From contig OY294067.1 in the NCBI GenBank assembly GCA_958510875.1, positions 108,639,494-108,703,493 of the forward strand: a DNA stretch of 64,000 bases. Reading direction: 5' to 3'. The position numbers and the translations under genes are program-made. The notes under the pieces are model-generated. The model was given only the letters and a program-made list of their open reading frames with translations. It was not told the origin of the DNA and did not search any database. Shown piece by piece: positions 56,046 through 64,000 of the stretch (positions within the stretch are counted from its first letter, which is position 1; each line of letters opens with the position of its first letter). Source of the stretch: Endomychus coccineus (lineage: Eukaryota > Arthropoda > Insecta > Coleoptera > Endomychidae).

Positions 56046-58285
56046 TGAATGAAAGAACAATTACTTTGTTTTTATACCAATTTTAATAATAACATGAAAA
56101 CTTTATAACACCGCAGTGCCATTATCAAACAGATACAAAATAATAATTAATTATAAGAATAACTACAAAATTATATTAATTATAAATATACTTTCGTAGT
56201 TACTGTTGAAATTAATTATCGTTTTGTATCTGTTTGATAATGGCACTTCGGTGTTGAAACTATAATAATGTTTTCACGTTATTATTAAAAGTAATATAAA
56301 AACAGCATAGGCTCGGACAGAGCGCCATAGAAGTTTTCCTGGATATCCTTCGAGTCCATGTGTCATGCTGAAGAGAGACACGGAATCGATCACACCTTGG
56401 TCAGGTGGATCAAGACCATGCTCTCGCAGGGTCTGATAACAGCGCACCATAATGGCAGCGTCGCATGAACACACATCTCCTGAGGGTGCCCTCAGCGAGC
56501 AGTACTATCACCGCTCCTTTGGCGCCTGGTGGTGGATGGCTTGTTGGTCCAGCTGAATGAGGCTGGGTTTTACACCCAAGGCTACGCAGACGAATTGGCA
56601 GCTGTGTCCCTCGGAAGACTGGCGGCTACCTTGTATGAGCTTCAGAACACTGCATTTGCCATCGTGGCTCGCTGGTGCCACACCGAGGGACTAAGGGCGA
56701 ATTCTGAAAAGACCGAAGTGGTTATTTTCACGAGTAAATGGAAACTGAGACCCCTTCCACATATTCGTCCGTTAGGAAGGTTCCTGCACATGAAAGGCTC
56801 AGTGAAGTACCTTGAAGTTATCCTCGATGTTAAACTGAGTTAGAAAATGCACTTGGGAACCCGGGTGAAGAAGACAGTTGCATCCTTATGGGCATGCAGA
56901 AGAGCCTTCGCGAACACGTGGGGTCTACATTCACAGGTTCTGCACTGGATCTACACTTCCATGCTCCGCCCAATCATAACCTACACAGCCGTCGTATGGT
57001 GCCTGGCGACAGAAACAGTTTCGCCTCGTCTGGCGCTGGAGACAAGGCCCAACGACTCGCCTGCGTGAGGATAACGGGGGCTGTGAGGATCGCGGCTCTG
57101 GAGGTTCTGGCGGGGATCGTCCTTCCACAGCTCCATATCAAAACAGTGACCGCGAGTGCGGCGTATAGGCTGGCTGGTCTGAACCAGTGGGTCGGTGCGT
57201 CTGTGCCTCGCAGTCATAGAAAAATTTTGGATTGGGTAGCAGAGACCTGCCCGATTCTCCGACTGACGCAGGATGCAATAGCACCTGCTGTCAGGTTTCA
57301 AACACCAGATGTCCTCATAATACAGAGAGTGGACTGAGAGAACAAGAGATTTGAGAAGCTTCCGCCAGGGAGATTCGTGTGGTTCACGGACGGGTCTAAG
57401 ATTGGCGAGTCTAGCGGAGCCGGAATCTACTCGTGTACACCCAGAAGGAAGATTTCGGTTGCACTAGGTGCCCACGCAACCGTTTTCCAGGCTGAGGTCT
57501 ATGCAATACGGACCTGTGCCCTGGAAAATCTGAGATTAAACTACCGAGATAGGCGGATTTACATCTGCATCGACAGCCGAGCGGCCCTGGGCGTACTTCG
57601 CACCCACAGAGTGACTTCCAGGCTTGTTTTGGAGTGCAGGGAAAGTCTGGCTGAATTAGCCAGAAGGAACAAACTCCAGCTATTGTGAGTACCCGCCCAC
57701 TCTGGCGGAAAAGGAAACGGGCCGATGAACTGGCCAAACAAGGTTTCTTAAGTGCCCCCGGCTCCGATTCAACGATCGGAATTTCATCGACCACCGGTCT
57801 CCACGCCCTCAAGGAGCTACTGGATAGACAGTGGCTTTCGATCTGGCGTGGTGCCCCCGACATGAGGCAAACTCTCTAAAATCCTACTCCCTATGAGCAG
57901 GAGGAGCCTAAAACTGGTGACAGGACTTCCCACAGGACACTGTCATCTGAATAAACATCTATACACAATGGGCATTGTTGAGGACCCAACTTGTAGTAGG
58001 TGTGAAGAGGCGGATGAAACAGCTTCTCACATCTTAGCAGAATGTTCAGCACTGACTTCTCTTAGGCTACAACACCTCGGCAGCACAAACATGCCACTTG
58101 AAGCCATAAGAGATATCAGTCCATGCAAAATCTTAACTTTCGGCACTGCCTTAGGCCTGATGAACTGATTTTTGTAATAAGGGGCGCACTATAGACCCAA
58201 TCAAGCAGTCTTAGTCATCCGGACTTGTCTGGCCCCGTTCTGATCGATTGATTGATTGATATAAAAACAAAGTAATTGTTTTTTC
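56046..58285. repeat. Palindrome of Penelope-like ends, split by a LINE
   Basis: The left arm runs from about 56050 (GAACAATTACTTTGTTTTTA) to 56130 (CAAACAGATACAAAA). The right arm is its inverse from about 56225 (TTTTGTATCTGTTTGATAAT) to 56304 and, after the LINE, 58259-58280 (AAACAAAGTAATTGTT). Both arms carry the GTGCCATTATCAAAC / GTTTGATAATGGCAC and GGTGTTGAAAC motifs of the Penelope 3' end at 30515-30600, so two such ends face opposite ways. Confidence 0.75.
56305..58258 (+). pseudogene. 5'-truncated RNase H LINE with 11-bp target duplication
   Basis: ATATAAAAACA stands at 56294-56304 and again at 58259-58269, the target duplication. The coding part begins inside RT: HGIDHTLVRWIKTMLSQGLI, LSPLLWRLVVDGLLVQLNEA, GFYTQGYADELAAVSLGRLA (YADE where YADD is expected) and SVKYLEVILDVKLS. 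After stops and frame changes come RNase H (VWFTDGSKIGESSGAGIYSC, VFQAEVYAIR, CIDSRAALGVL) and a C-terminal knuckle (CSRCEEADETASHILAEC). The 3' end is a short GATT repeat. Related to the element at 3590-6165. Confidence 0.88.
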
Positions 58286-59397
58286 ATTTAATTAACATCA
58301 GTCAAATTTTGGGGCCTATTTTGGTGGGACGCCTATAGGAAAGATTTTTGAGACCATGTTGATAGGAATCTCCATTATTGTTCAGATGTGTGGAATCACC
58401 ACTTGAAGTATATTAACGTTATTTCCGAACATCCTGTATAACAACAGGTAATCAGTGAGAAGTGGGGAAAATGACATTTTGAGAACTTTTTAATCGAATT
58501 GCCTGAAATTTGCTGTAGGGTGGTTTTCGAGATCGCTGATAACGATATGAAGTCGGTAAATTGGAATCCAAAATAGATGTTGGAAAGGGCTATTGTTTGT
58601 CGGCATATCGAGGTCGCTGATATGTCAAATTTTAGAGTCCCAGTAACGCTAAAGCAAACTTCATGCAATTTGACTCAAAAGATCCTGATTTAATGCTTTT
58701 GATATGTTAATTTTGTTAATATGTATATTGTTTATGATCATTCTTCCCAGTTTACGCCTTTTCTTATGCGATAAAATATGGCTGGCACATTGCTAACTAA
58801 AAATGAAAACCCATATATTCTATAATTATTATTATCTAAATAACATTCTTAATAGTAAATATTTTGCATAACTGAACGTACCCTATTTCCAAGAGTTGTT
58901 TAATTTAGATGGAATCAATGAATGAGAAGAATGAAGTATGCAAGTAGATGAGTCGTATCATTCGACAGTAGTACGAGACAACTGCTTACATATTCTTCTA
59001 TTCTCCACAATCTACGATTTTGTTGATTTTTGAAGAATTTTGAGTTCATAATAATGTAATCGCTGTGGCGAAGTCTTCCACAAATGTGCTTTGAAATGAA
59101 TTTTCCTCATGATATCTTGCAGAAAAACGAAAATTATGCTATTGACAGAACGAAAACAAATGCCAGCCACTGACATTCTGACAGCCTTCAGAGTTTTAGA
59201 TATGAACCAAGGATATTTCCTCTCCATTTATCTGTTGAGTCCAGTTTATTGAATTTTCAAGATCATTCAACAGTACCTAATGCTCAAATCAACCAATCTT
59301 GGAAAATGTTAATATTTCGGTTTCAAGACTATACTAATTGCATTTGCTATAAGATGTGAAGAGAGAAGATTTTTTTTAACTATTCCATTGTACATAC
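58286..59397. other. Intronic sequence downstream of exon 3, nothing assignable
   Basis: An ATCCTGTATAAC block at 58432 resembles the ends of family B but extends no further. No protein recognised. Confidence 0.5.
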
Positions 59398-59583
59398 CTT
59401 TCGGATTATCATATGCAATGATATAAAATTGAAAGTCCTTTGTTCCATGGTCTCTGTCCAAGGTAGCACCATTCCTCAAATGTATTCTAACTTCTCCAGT
59501 TATACTATTTATTGCGAATCGATCACTTGCTTCGTTTGATAGCGAATCTGTATCAAAACGATACGCAATCGTATTGTAAGGCG
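59398..59583 (-). CDS. Cadherin exon 3: core of an EC repeat
   Basis: Starts in phase with exon 2 and reads PYNTIAYRFDTDSLSNEA, then DRFAINSITGEVRI, ATLDRDHGTKDFQFYIIAYD and NPK. This holds the F-x-I-x-x-x-T-G-x-V turn, the LDRD calcium motif and the YIIAYD strand expected in the second half of a cadherin repeat. The donor AAAG|GTATGT leaves one base (G) that pairs with GA at the next exon to give Gly. The intron that follows is about 7 kb and contains the 56305-58258 LINE. Confidence 0.9.
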
Positions 59584-59711
59584 CTAAAAAAATGTTGATC
59601 AGTTAAAATATTGAAAATATCAATTTTATAAATAATATATTGTAATCTTAAGAAAACATGTTAGGCAAATTCAAGATAAAACAATGTCTTATTGAAACCA
59701 GAATGACTGCA

Positions 59712-60040
59712 TTCTGCATCCGGTTCGAACGTAGCGAAGGCCGAATTCCGTCCAAAACTCCGATGATCAGCATGCGGAACTCGAACAGGAGATCTTGATA
59801 TGTCCATTTTTCCTCCTCTTTCAAGACTATGTTCTTCTCTGCCGGAGCAGAGAGTTCGATGGCGTACAGAGTCTTGGTTTGATTATCGAGGAGGACAACG
59901 TCAGGTCTATTTGCTCGTATAGACCTGACGGTCGGAAACGGGTAACTTCTGTAGATCTAGCATTTTTCGTTTCCGACAACGGACTCAATATCAATATCCC
60001 TCGGTTTCGGATGTAAGCCCGTCTGACCTTAGGTAGTCGA
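59712..60040 (-). pseudogene. R2-type LINE endonuclease fragment
   Basis: At 59908-59712 the minus strand reads RPDVVLLDNQTKTLYAIELS, APAEKNIVLKEEEKWTYQDL and LFEFRMLIIGVLDGIRPSL. P-D-(x)n-E-L-x-x-P-x-x-x-N and K-Y-x-D-L-type residues correspond to the PD-(D/E)xK restriction-like endonuclease at the C-terminus of R2/Dong-type LINEs. Upstream residues to about 60040 continue in another frame (RFRPSGLYEQIDLTL). A 37-bp inner palindrome (GTCAGGTCTAT / ATAGACCTGAC at 59900-59932) breaks the frame. No RT domain accompanies it. Confidence 0.55.
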
Positions 60041-60285
60041 AGGTCAGCCTGGTTGACAACCCGAGCGTTTCGACTCAGAGCATATGATTTGAATTCTTTC
60101 TACGAATTTATGCTTTCATGTGTTGAAACTCAGGGAATGGATCTAGTTCGCGGACATTAACTAGTTAATATTTTGATGCATGTCGTTTTATTATTTCATT
60201 CGCTGATTCCACATGGAAGATGAAATGTTGATGAGGCTGGATTCTCTTCTCCTCACACACATGAATTTTTGAATATTAAGCTCAC

Positions 60286-60418
60286 CTGTTCTATCAGCAT
60301 CCTTTGCATTTATTGTGATTATCGACTTATCATCGAGTCCCTCATCAATTGCTATAGTAGTATCCACTTTGGAAATAATCGGTGGATTATCATTAATATC
60401 ATCTAGTCGGATTATGAG
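60286..60418 (-). CDS. Cadherin exon 2: DDINDNPP linker and start of next repeat
   Basis: Begins LIIRLDDINDNPPIISK, the textbook calcium-binding linker between two cadherin repeats, and continues through an IDEGLDD stretch to ITINAKDADRTG, the A-x-D-x-D motif. The acceptor is TTTTGCAG and the donor ACAG|GTGAG. It starts in phase 0, directly continuing VVWDK of the upstream exon, and ends with one base (G) that joins CG of the next exon to make Ala. This is the strongest single piece of evidence for the family. Confidence 0.92.
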
Positions 60419-60469
60419 CTGCAAAATAAAGAAATGTAATATGCGTATGAGCATGCATCTATGATCCGA

Positions 60470-60680
60470 AAAACACTTGTTATAATGATGGTTCAATAAA
60501 ATAATATAGTTATATCTAGTTAGTTGCAATTGACAAACTGAAGATATATGTCAACATAAACACTTGCAAAGAGGCTACCTATTTTCACCACCTCAAACCG
60601 CTTCGTAAAATTTTAAATCCCTGCGACAAATAGGAATGGCGCAATCATGTCTACAATGTTTTAGATACGCACATACACAC
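60470..60680. repeat. Repeat family C, copy 2
   Basis: Same order of shared words as 33115-33290, with an extra 25 bp between TTCAATAAAA and AAACTGAAGAT. Non-coding. Confidence 0.65.
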
Positions 60681-61254
60681 ACATAGTTCAGTAGCACTAT
60701 TTCTGTTTCGTATGTAATTTTCCTAAGGCGGCTATTATTATGCAAATCAACCGTGTAAAAACGATGGTGACATTATTTTTGAGCCAAATCCTGTGCTTTA
60801 TACCGTAACCTCACTTTTTGTGTAAAAAAAACGAAATAAGGGGTCCAAAATCGTCGTTTTTGAAGATATCGACACCAAATTTTTGGTGGTGATAGACAAC
60901 ACGAGTACGAAAAAACCTACCCCTCTCCAGTGACGTGAAACTTTTTTTCATGATTTTTCTTTGGGGAAATCGCACTTTCATTTTTTGACTTCAGAACTTT
61001 CTGCAGTCGCTCAGGTTTGTCTGAACAACTTCTAATTGGGCTAATTCTCTTTGGGAGACTTCATTCTATATTACCTATATGGTGTAGGATATATCCAGAT
61101 ATTTTCGCTCTGGGCAGCCATTATAGGTTAGGGTCGAAATTTGAACTCGAATATTTCGATTATCGAAAGTCGAATCGAATCGCGTCTTAGACCATTTGAA
61201 TACATTTATTTTTCCCTTCAAGCAGACTCCGGTACGATAAGTAGATTCGGAGGG

Positions 61255-61870
61255 ACAGAAAAAAAATATTTCAAATATATTCCTGAGTACGAATACATAT
61301 TTCAGTTTTCCATTTTTCATTGTTTTACCTGGGAAATTCGGAAAACTCGATGTATCGCATATATAAATAACTGACTTTTGGCAACAAATTGTGATATAAC
61401 TCCGTTGTTTTTGCTTTTATCGCAAAACTTGTAGGAACAAAAACTATTTAAAATATGTTTTTGAGTACGAATGCATATTTTAATTTTCCATTTTTAGTTA
61501 TTTTACTTGAGAAACTCTAAAACAAATTGTGTTATAACTCCATTGTTTTTGATTTTATCGCAAAACTTGTAGGAACTAAAAGTATTTGAAATATGTTTCT
61601 GAGTATGAATTCATATTCCAGTTTTTCAATTTTCATTATTTCACCTGGGAAATTTGGAAAACTCGATGCATCGCATATATAAATAAACGACTTTTGGTAA
61701 CAAATTGTATTATAACTCCGTTGTTTTTGCTTTTATCGCAAAACTTGTAGGAACAATAAGTCTTTATAATATGTTTCTGAGTGAGAAATCGTATTTCAGT
61801 TCTCCATTTTCCATTATTTTACCTGGGAAATTCGGAAAATTCGATGCATCGGATATACAAATCAACAAAA
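61255..61870. repeat. Satellite-like tandem repeat, about 180-bp units
   Basis: CGCAAAACTTGTAGGAAC recurs at about 61421, 61559 and 61738, each with the same surroundings (ATATGTTTTTGAGTACGAA, TTACCTGGGAAATTCGGAAA, TATAACTCCGTTGTTTTTG). The middle unit lacks about 40 bp, giving spacings of 138 and 179. A partial unit begins near 61260. The 60681-61254 stretch before it shows nothing assignable. Confidence 0.85.
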
Positions 61871-62129
61871 GGTAATAATAATATAAAAAATGAAATAAAA
61901 TAAAAGGTAATTTGAATTAAATTAAGTAAAGTAAAAAAAATATATAAAAAACAAATTGAATAATATTTTTGCAAATTAAAAATGAAGGATAAATGGGATG
62001 GGGTAGGGTGAATGAAACCGTGTTAAAATTGAAAGTAGCTTCGGTCAACCGACTTTTGGGTTTTCTGGCGTGATTCCTGCGATGTCGTCGGAGCTCGCAG
62101 CAGTGCCGACCAGGTTTTAATGTAAAAAA

Positions 62130-62157
62130 AAGTATATATATATATATATATATATAA
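62130..62157. repeat. TA microsatellite
   Basis: About twelve TA dinucleotides directly upstream of the Penelope fragment. The stretch 61871-62129 has no recognisable gene; the minus-strand frame across it is low-complexity. Confidence 0.85.
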
Positions 62158-62159
62158 AC

Positions 62160-62480
62160 AAATTTTTGCTCAATAAACATGTAAAAGACACTAACCATAC
62201 ATTCGACTACAACAATACAAAAATTTTGAATATTGAAACAAACGACCGCAAACGTTTGATATTGGAATCTATTCAAATTAAAAAGAACAATTATGTAAAT
62301 GACAAAATAGATTCCAATCTTTCAAAACTTTATAATAATCTAATTCAAACTTAACAAAATTTTATTAGTTTGAAGTGCCACTTTCCACTTGTCTATTTAA
62401 AATTCAACCTAAAAAAGATAAAGTATTATTTAACTATGACACTATGAGTAACAATTTTGAGGTTAAATTCCATAGAATTA
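62160..62480 (+). pseudogene. Penelope-like element C-terminal fragment
   Basis: HVKDTNHTFDYNNTKILNIE then TNDRKRLILESIQIKKNNYV and NDKIDSNLSKLYNNLIQT form the end of the GIY-YIG endonuclease domain (H-x-x-x-x-x-H-x-F-D and R-x-x-L-E-S-I-x-I). The GIY-YIG core itself is missing. Plus strand, opposite to the two other Penelope copies. Confidence 0.7.
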
Positions 62481-62876
62481 TCTTAAACTTGAATAGTTGA
62501 TTATGATAGATCGGAAGTGTTTATCATAGAATAACTAATTCATACAATAATCATCGATATTTCTAATTGTACAATCTTAAAATATCTTGTATTTATTCAA
62601 ATTCAATTCATTTCAAATTGTAATTAGCCATACATTACTCTTTCACACACAACCGATCCAATGTTTTCTGCAGTTTTAATTGGATCTTAAGACACAAGTC
62701 GGCTGCAGACGCATTTCATTAATCGAAATCATCTGTTCTTTTCTAAATTACATGGAAACACTAATTCACAATTTTGATAAAGACAATACTTTTATTCTTT
62801 CATAAAACTTTTATTATTTTCAACAAATGAACTGAGAACCGAAATTAAAAATATGTTGTTATGTGATATAACATAC

Positions 62877-63028
62877 CTTATCCCAAACAACGTGTAGACT
62901 ATCATTTGCTGTTACATTGAATACCAATGTTTCGCGAATCGGATCATCGTCGTCGATAGTAGCATCAGAGAAAATTGACAGCGCTCCTGTGTTGGGGTCG
63001 ATTTGAATCCATTCCTGCGGAGTATCAT
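62877..63028 (-). CDS. Cadherin exon 1 of the window (second half of an EC repeat)
   Basis: Translates from DDTPQEWIQIDPNTGALSIF to VFNVTANDSLHVVWDK. This is the late part of a cadherin repeat: an IDPNTG turn, an acidic IDDDDP stretch in place of the usual LDRE, and the V-T-A-N-D strand. The donor is AAG|GTATGT at 62877, in phase 0. The acceptor at 63028 (TTTAG|AT) leaves two bases of a split codon; an upstream AG (TTTAAG) would also stay open for a few residues, so the 5' edge is less certain. The preceding exon is not visible before the window ends. Confidence 0.8.
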
Positions 63029-63514
63029 CTAAAGGACTTAAATAAGCAATACTATTTTAGTTACCGACACAACTCTCAACTGCCTACACTACGTATGGTT
63101 TTCGAAAAGCAGAAGCATATTAAACGAAAATTTAAGCGTCAGGAACGTGACAAGGATTTTTCAAAACAAATAGAAAGCATATGCGCAATGGTTGTCTACG
63201 AGGTGAACAATCACACTTTTATGGAGATTCTTCGCTAACAACAATAAAGAAAATTATTGCAGTCAAATGGGTATAAAAATAGGCCAAACCTGTAAGTTCT
63301 TGGGAAATGAATCGATTTCCATGGGACAAAGTGCATTCTCTTCATATTGTCATCAGAAAAAAAGTTGACCACAACTAAAGTTGCGCAAATTGCTTATATT
63401 GTTTATAAAGAATAAATAAACAATAAATAAACAATTTAATTAGTTCATTTTTGAGATTGCATGAAATTTTCGGACAAATGCAAAATTTGAGCGTTTTTGA
63501 TCGAATAGAGACTA

Positions 63515-63815
63515 TTTTTTGTTATAAACAATTTATTTATTAACAAAATTGATGAATTCGACCAAAACTCCGACTATAGGGTCGTTTTCGGATAATTTTG
63601 GTATTCTGAATACGATTTTAATGCTGTTACGTTCTTCAAATGCATGTATAAATTTTTGAATTGTTATAAACAATTATGTTTATTGATAAAATACGAATGT
63701 GATCAAAATATCGAGTGTATAGTTGTTTTCGGATAATTTTGCCCTCCCAAGTACGATTTCATTACTATTATGGTCTTCAAATGCATACATACATTTTTCA
63801 ATTATTATAAACAAA
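63515..63815. repeat. Tandem repeat, two units of about 145 bp
   Basis: TTATAAACAATT at 63521 and TTATAAACAATTATG at 63664 start units that share GGTCGTTTTCGGATAATTTTG-like and CTTCAAATGCATGTATA-like words in the same order. A partial third unit starts near 63803. No coding. The stretches 63029-63514 and 63816-64000 are intronic or intergenic with no recognised gene; the 63050-63238 frame (RHNSQLPTLRMVFEKQ) has no family that I know. Confidence 0.75.
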
Positions 63816-64000
63816 TTAAGAATGGAGAAATGTGACATTTTTATTTACTTCTATATTACATGCACACTCAGAACTTGATGTTTTTGACAAAATTGATGGA
63901 ATGTATTAACTCTTAATATAATTAATAAATGGCATGCCACTAATTTCAAATAATTATTTTCCCTTCTATAACAATTTCCCCCATACCTCCTTGAAAAAAT

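Larger units (their letters stand above)
6241..63028 (-). other. Partial cadherin gene: eleven exons spread over 57 kb
   Basis: Eleven minus-strand exons with GT-AG borders encode a chain of about six cadherin (EC) repeats, calcium-dependent adhesion modules on the cell surface. Linker motifs seen in order are DDINDNPP, NDINNQYPKV, a degenerate KFNFKAPEF, NPSDPPTF and SVDYCPPKF. A-x-D motifs such as AKDSGTP and TDRDEGD recur between them. Several linkers lack some of the Asp/Asn calcium ligands, so the repeats are divergent. I see no signal peptide, membrane segment or tail, so both gene ends lie outside the window. The divergence and acidic insertions recall single-pass insect cadherins of the midgut (BtR-like) or Cad87A/Cad99C class, but I cannot choose between them from this sequence. 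Confidence 0.85.

Noticed and set aside
56931..57863. Long minus-strand frames (65-150 codons), rich in Arg, Ser and Pro
   Set aside because: Antisense shadows of the GC-richer RNase H LINE, whose plus-strand frames carry recognisable RT and RNase H motifs.
62975..63238. 87-codon plus-strand frame near the right edge
   Set aside because: Its first part is antisense to cadherin exon 1, and the remainder has no recognised family; kept only as a note in the last repeat entry.
1..64000. tRNA, rRNA, CRISPR arrays or bacterial operons
   Set aside because: No cloverleaf, rRNA or spacer-repeat pattern was noticed, and the introns, LINEs and mariners show an animal nuclear genome.

Overview
This is an AT-rich insect genomic window. 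It has long introns, canonical GT-AG splice sites and a dense mix of old transposable elements: rosa-like (DD41D) mariners, hAT, piggyBac and P-like pieces, LINEs with RNase H, a CR1-like LINE, Penelope-like elements and a copia scrap. The mobile-element mix suits a TE-rich insect, perhaps a beetle, but nothing in the sequence fixes the species.

The only host gene I can support is one large cadherin on the minus strand. Eleven exons run from about 63028 down to 6241 and encode roughly 640 residues, or about six extracellular cadherin repeats. Both gene ends lie outside the window: I see no signal peptide, transmembrane segment or cytoplasmic tail. Exon phases agree at every junction except the one between 19769 and about 8657, which needs an alternative splice site or an unseen small exon. 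Introns range from about 0.7 to 11 kb and hold everything else.

Layout from low to high coordinates. 1-6200: repeat family A, a mariner nested inside it, a palindrome and a broken RNase H LINE. 6241-9350: two cadherin exons, a perfect 203-bp hAT-type MITE, a piggyBac remnant and a P-like element with a THAP domain. 9350-19700: repeats, a dead mariner, a very large inverted repeat, and copia and Penelope remnants. 19769-29640: two exons around a nearly full-length CR1-like LINE. 29640-34040: a 21-bp minisatellite, a Penelope element, a hAT tail and an exon. 34200-45000: a mariner with very long inverted arms, a deleted mariner, two exons and a CXC-domain fragment. 45072-47571: a whole but decayed hAT element. 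49000-52310: palindromes, the one intact transposase in the window, and an exon. 53000-58300: transposase fragments and a LINE inserted in a palindrome of Penelope ends. 58300-64000: three cadherin exons, an R2-type endonuclease remnant and tandem repeats.

The genes do not form a pathway. The cadherin is a cell-surface protein, and the elements are passengers in its introns. The most notable items are the intact 352-residue DD41D transposase at 50313-51371 with inverted arms of about 480 bp, the composite arm of the element at 34207-36569, and the Penelope-end palindrome around 56046-58285. No bacterial-type genes, CRISPR arrays, tRNA or rRNA genes were seen.
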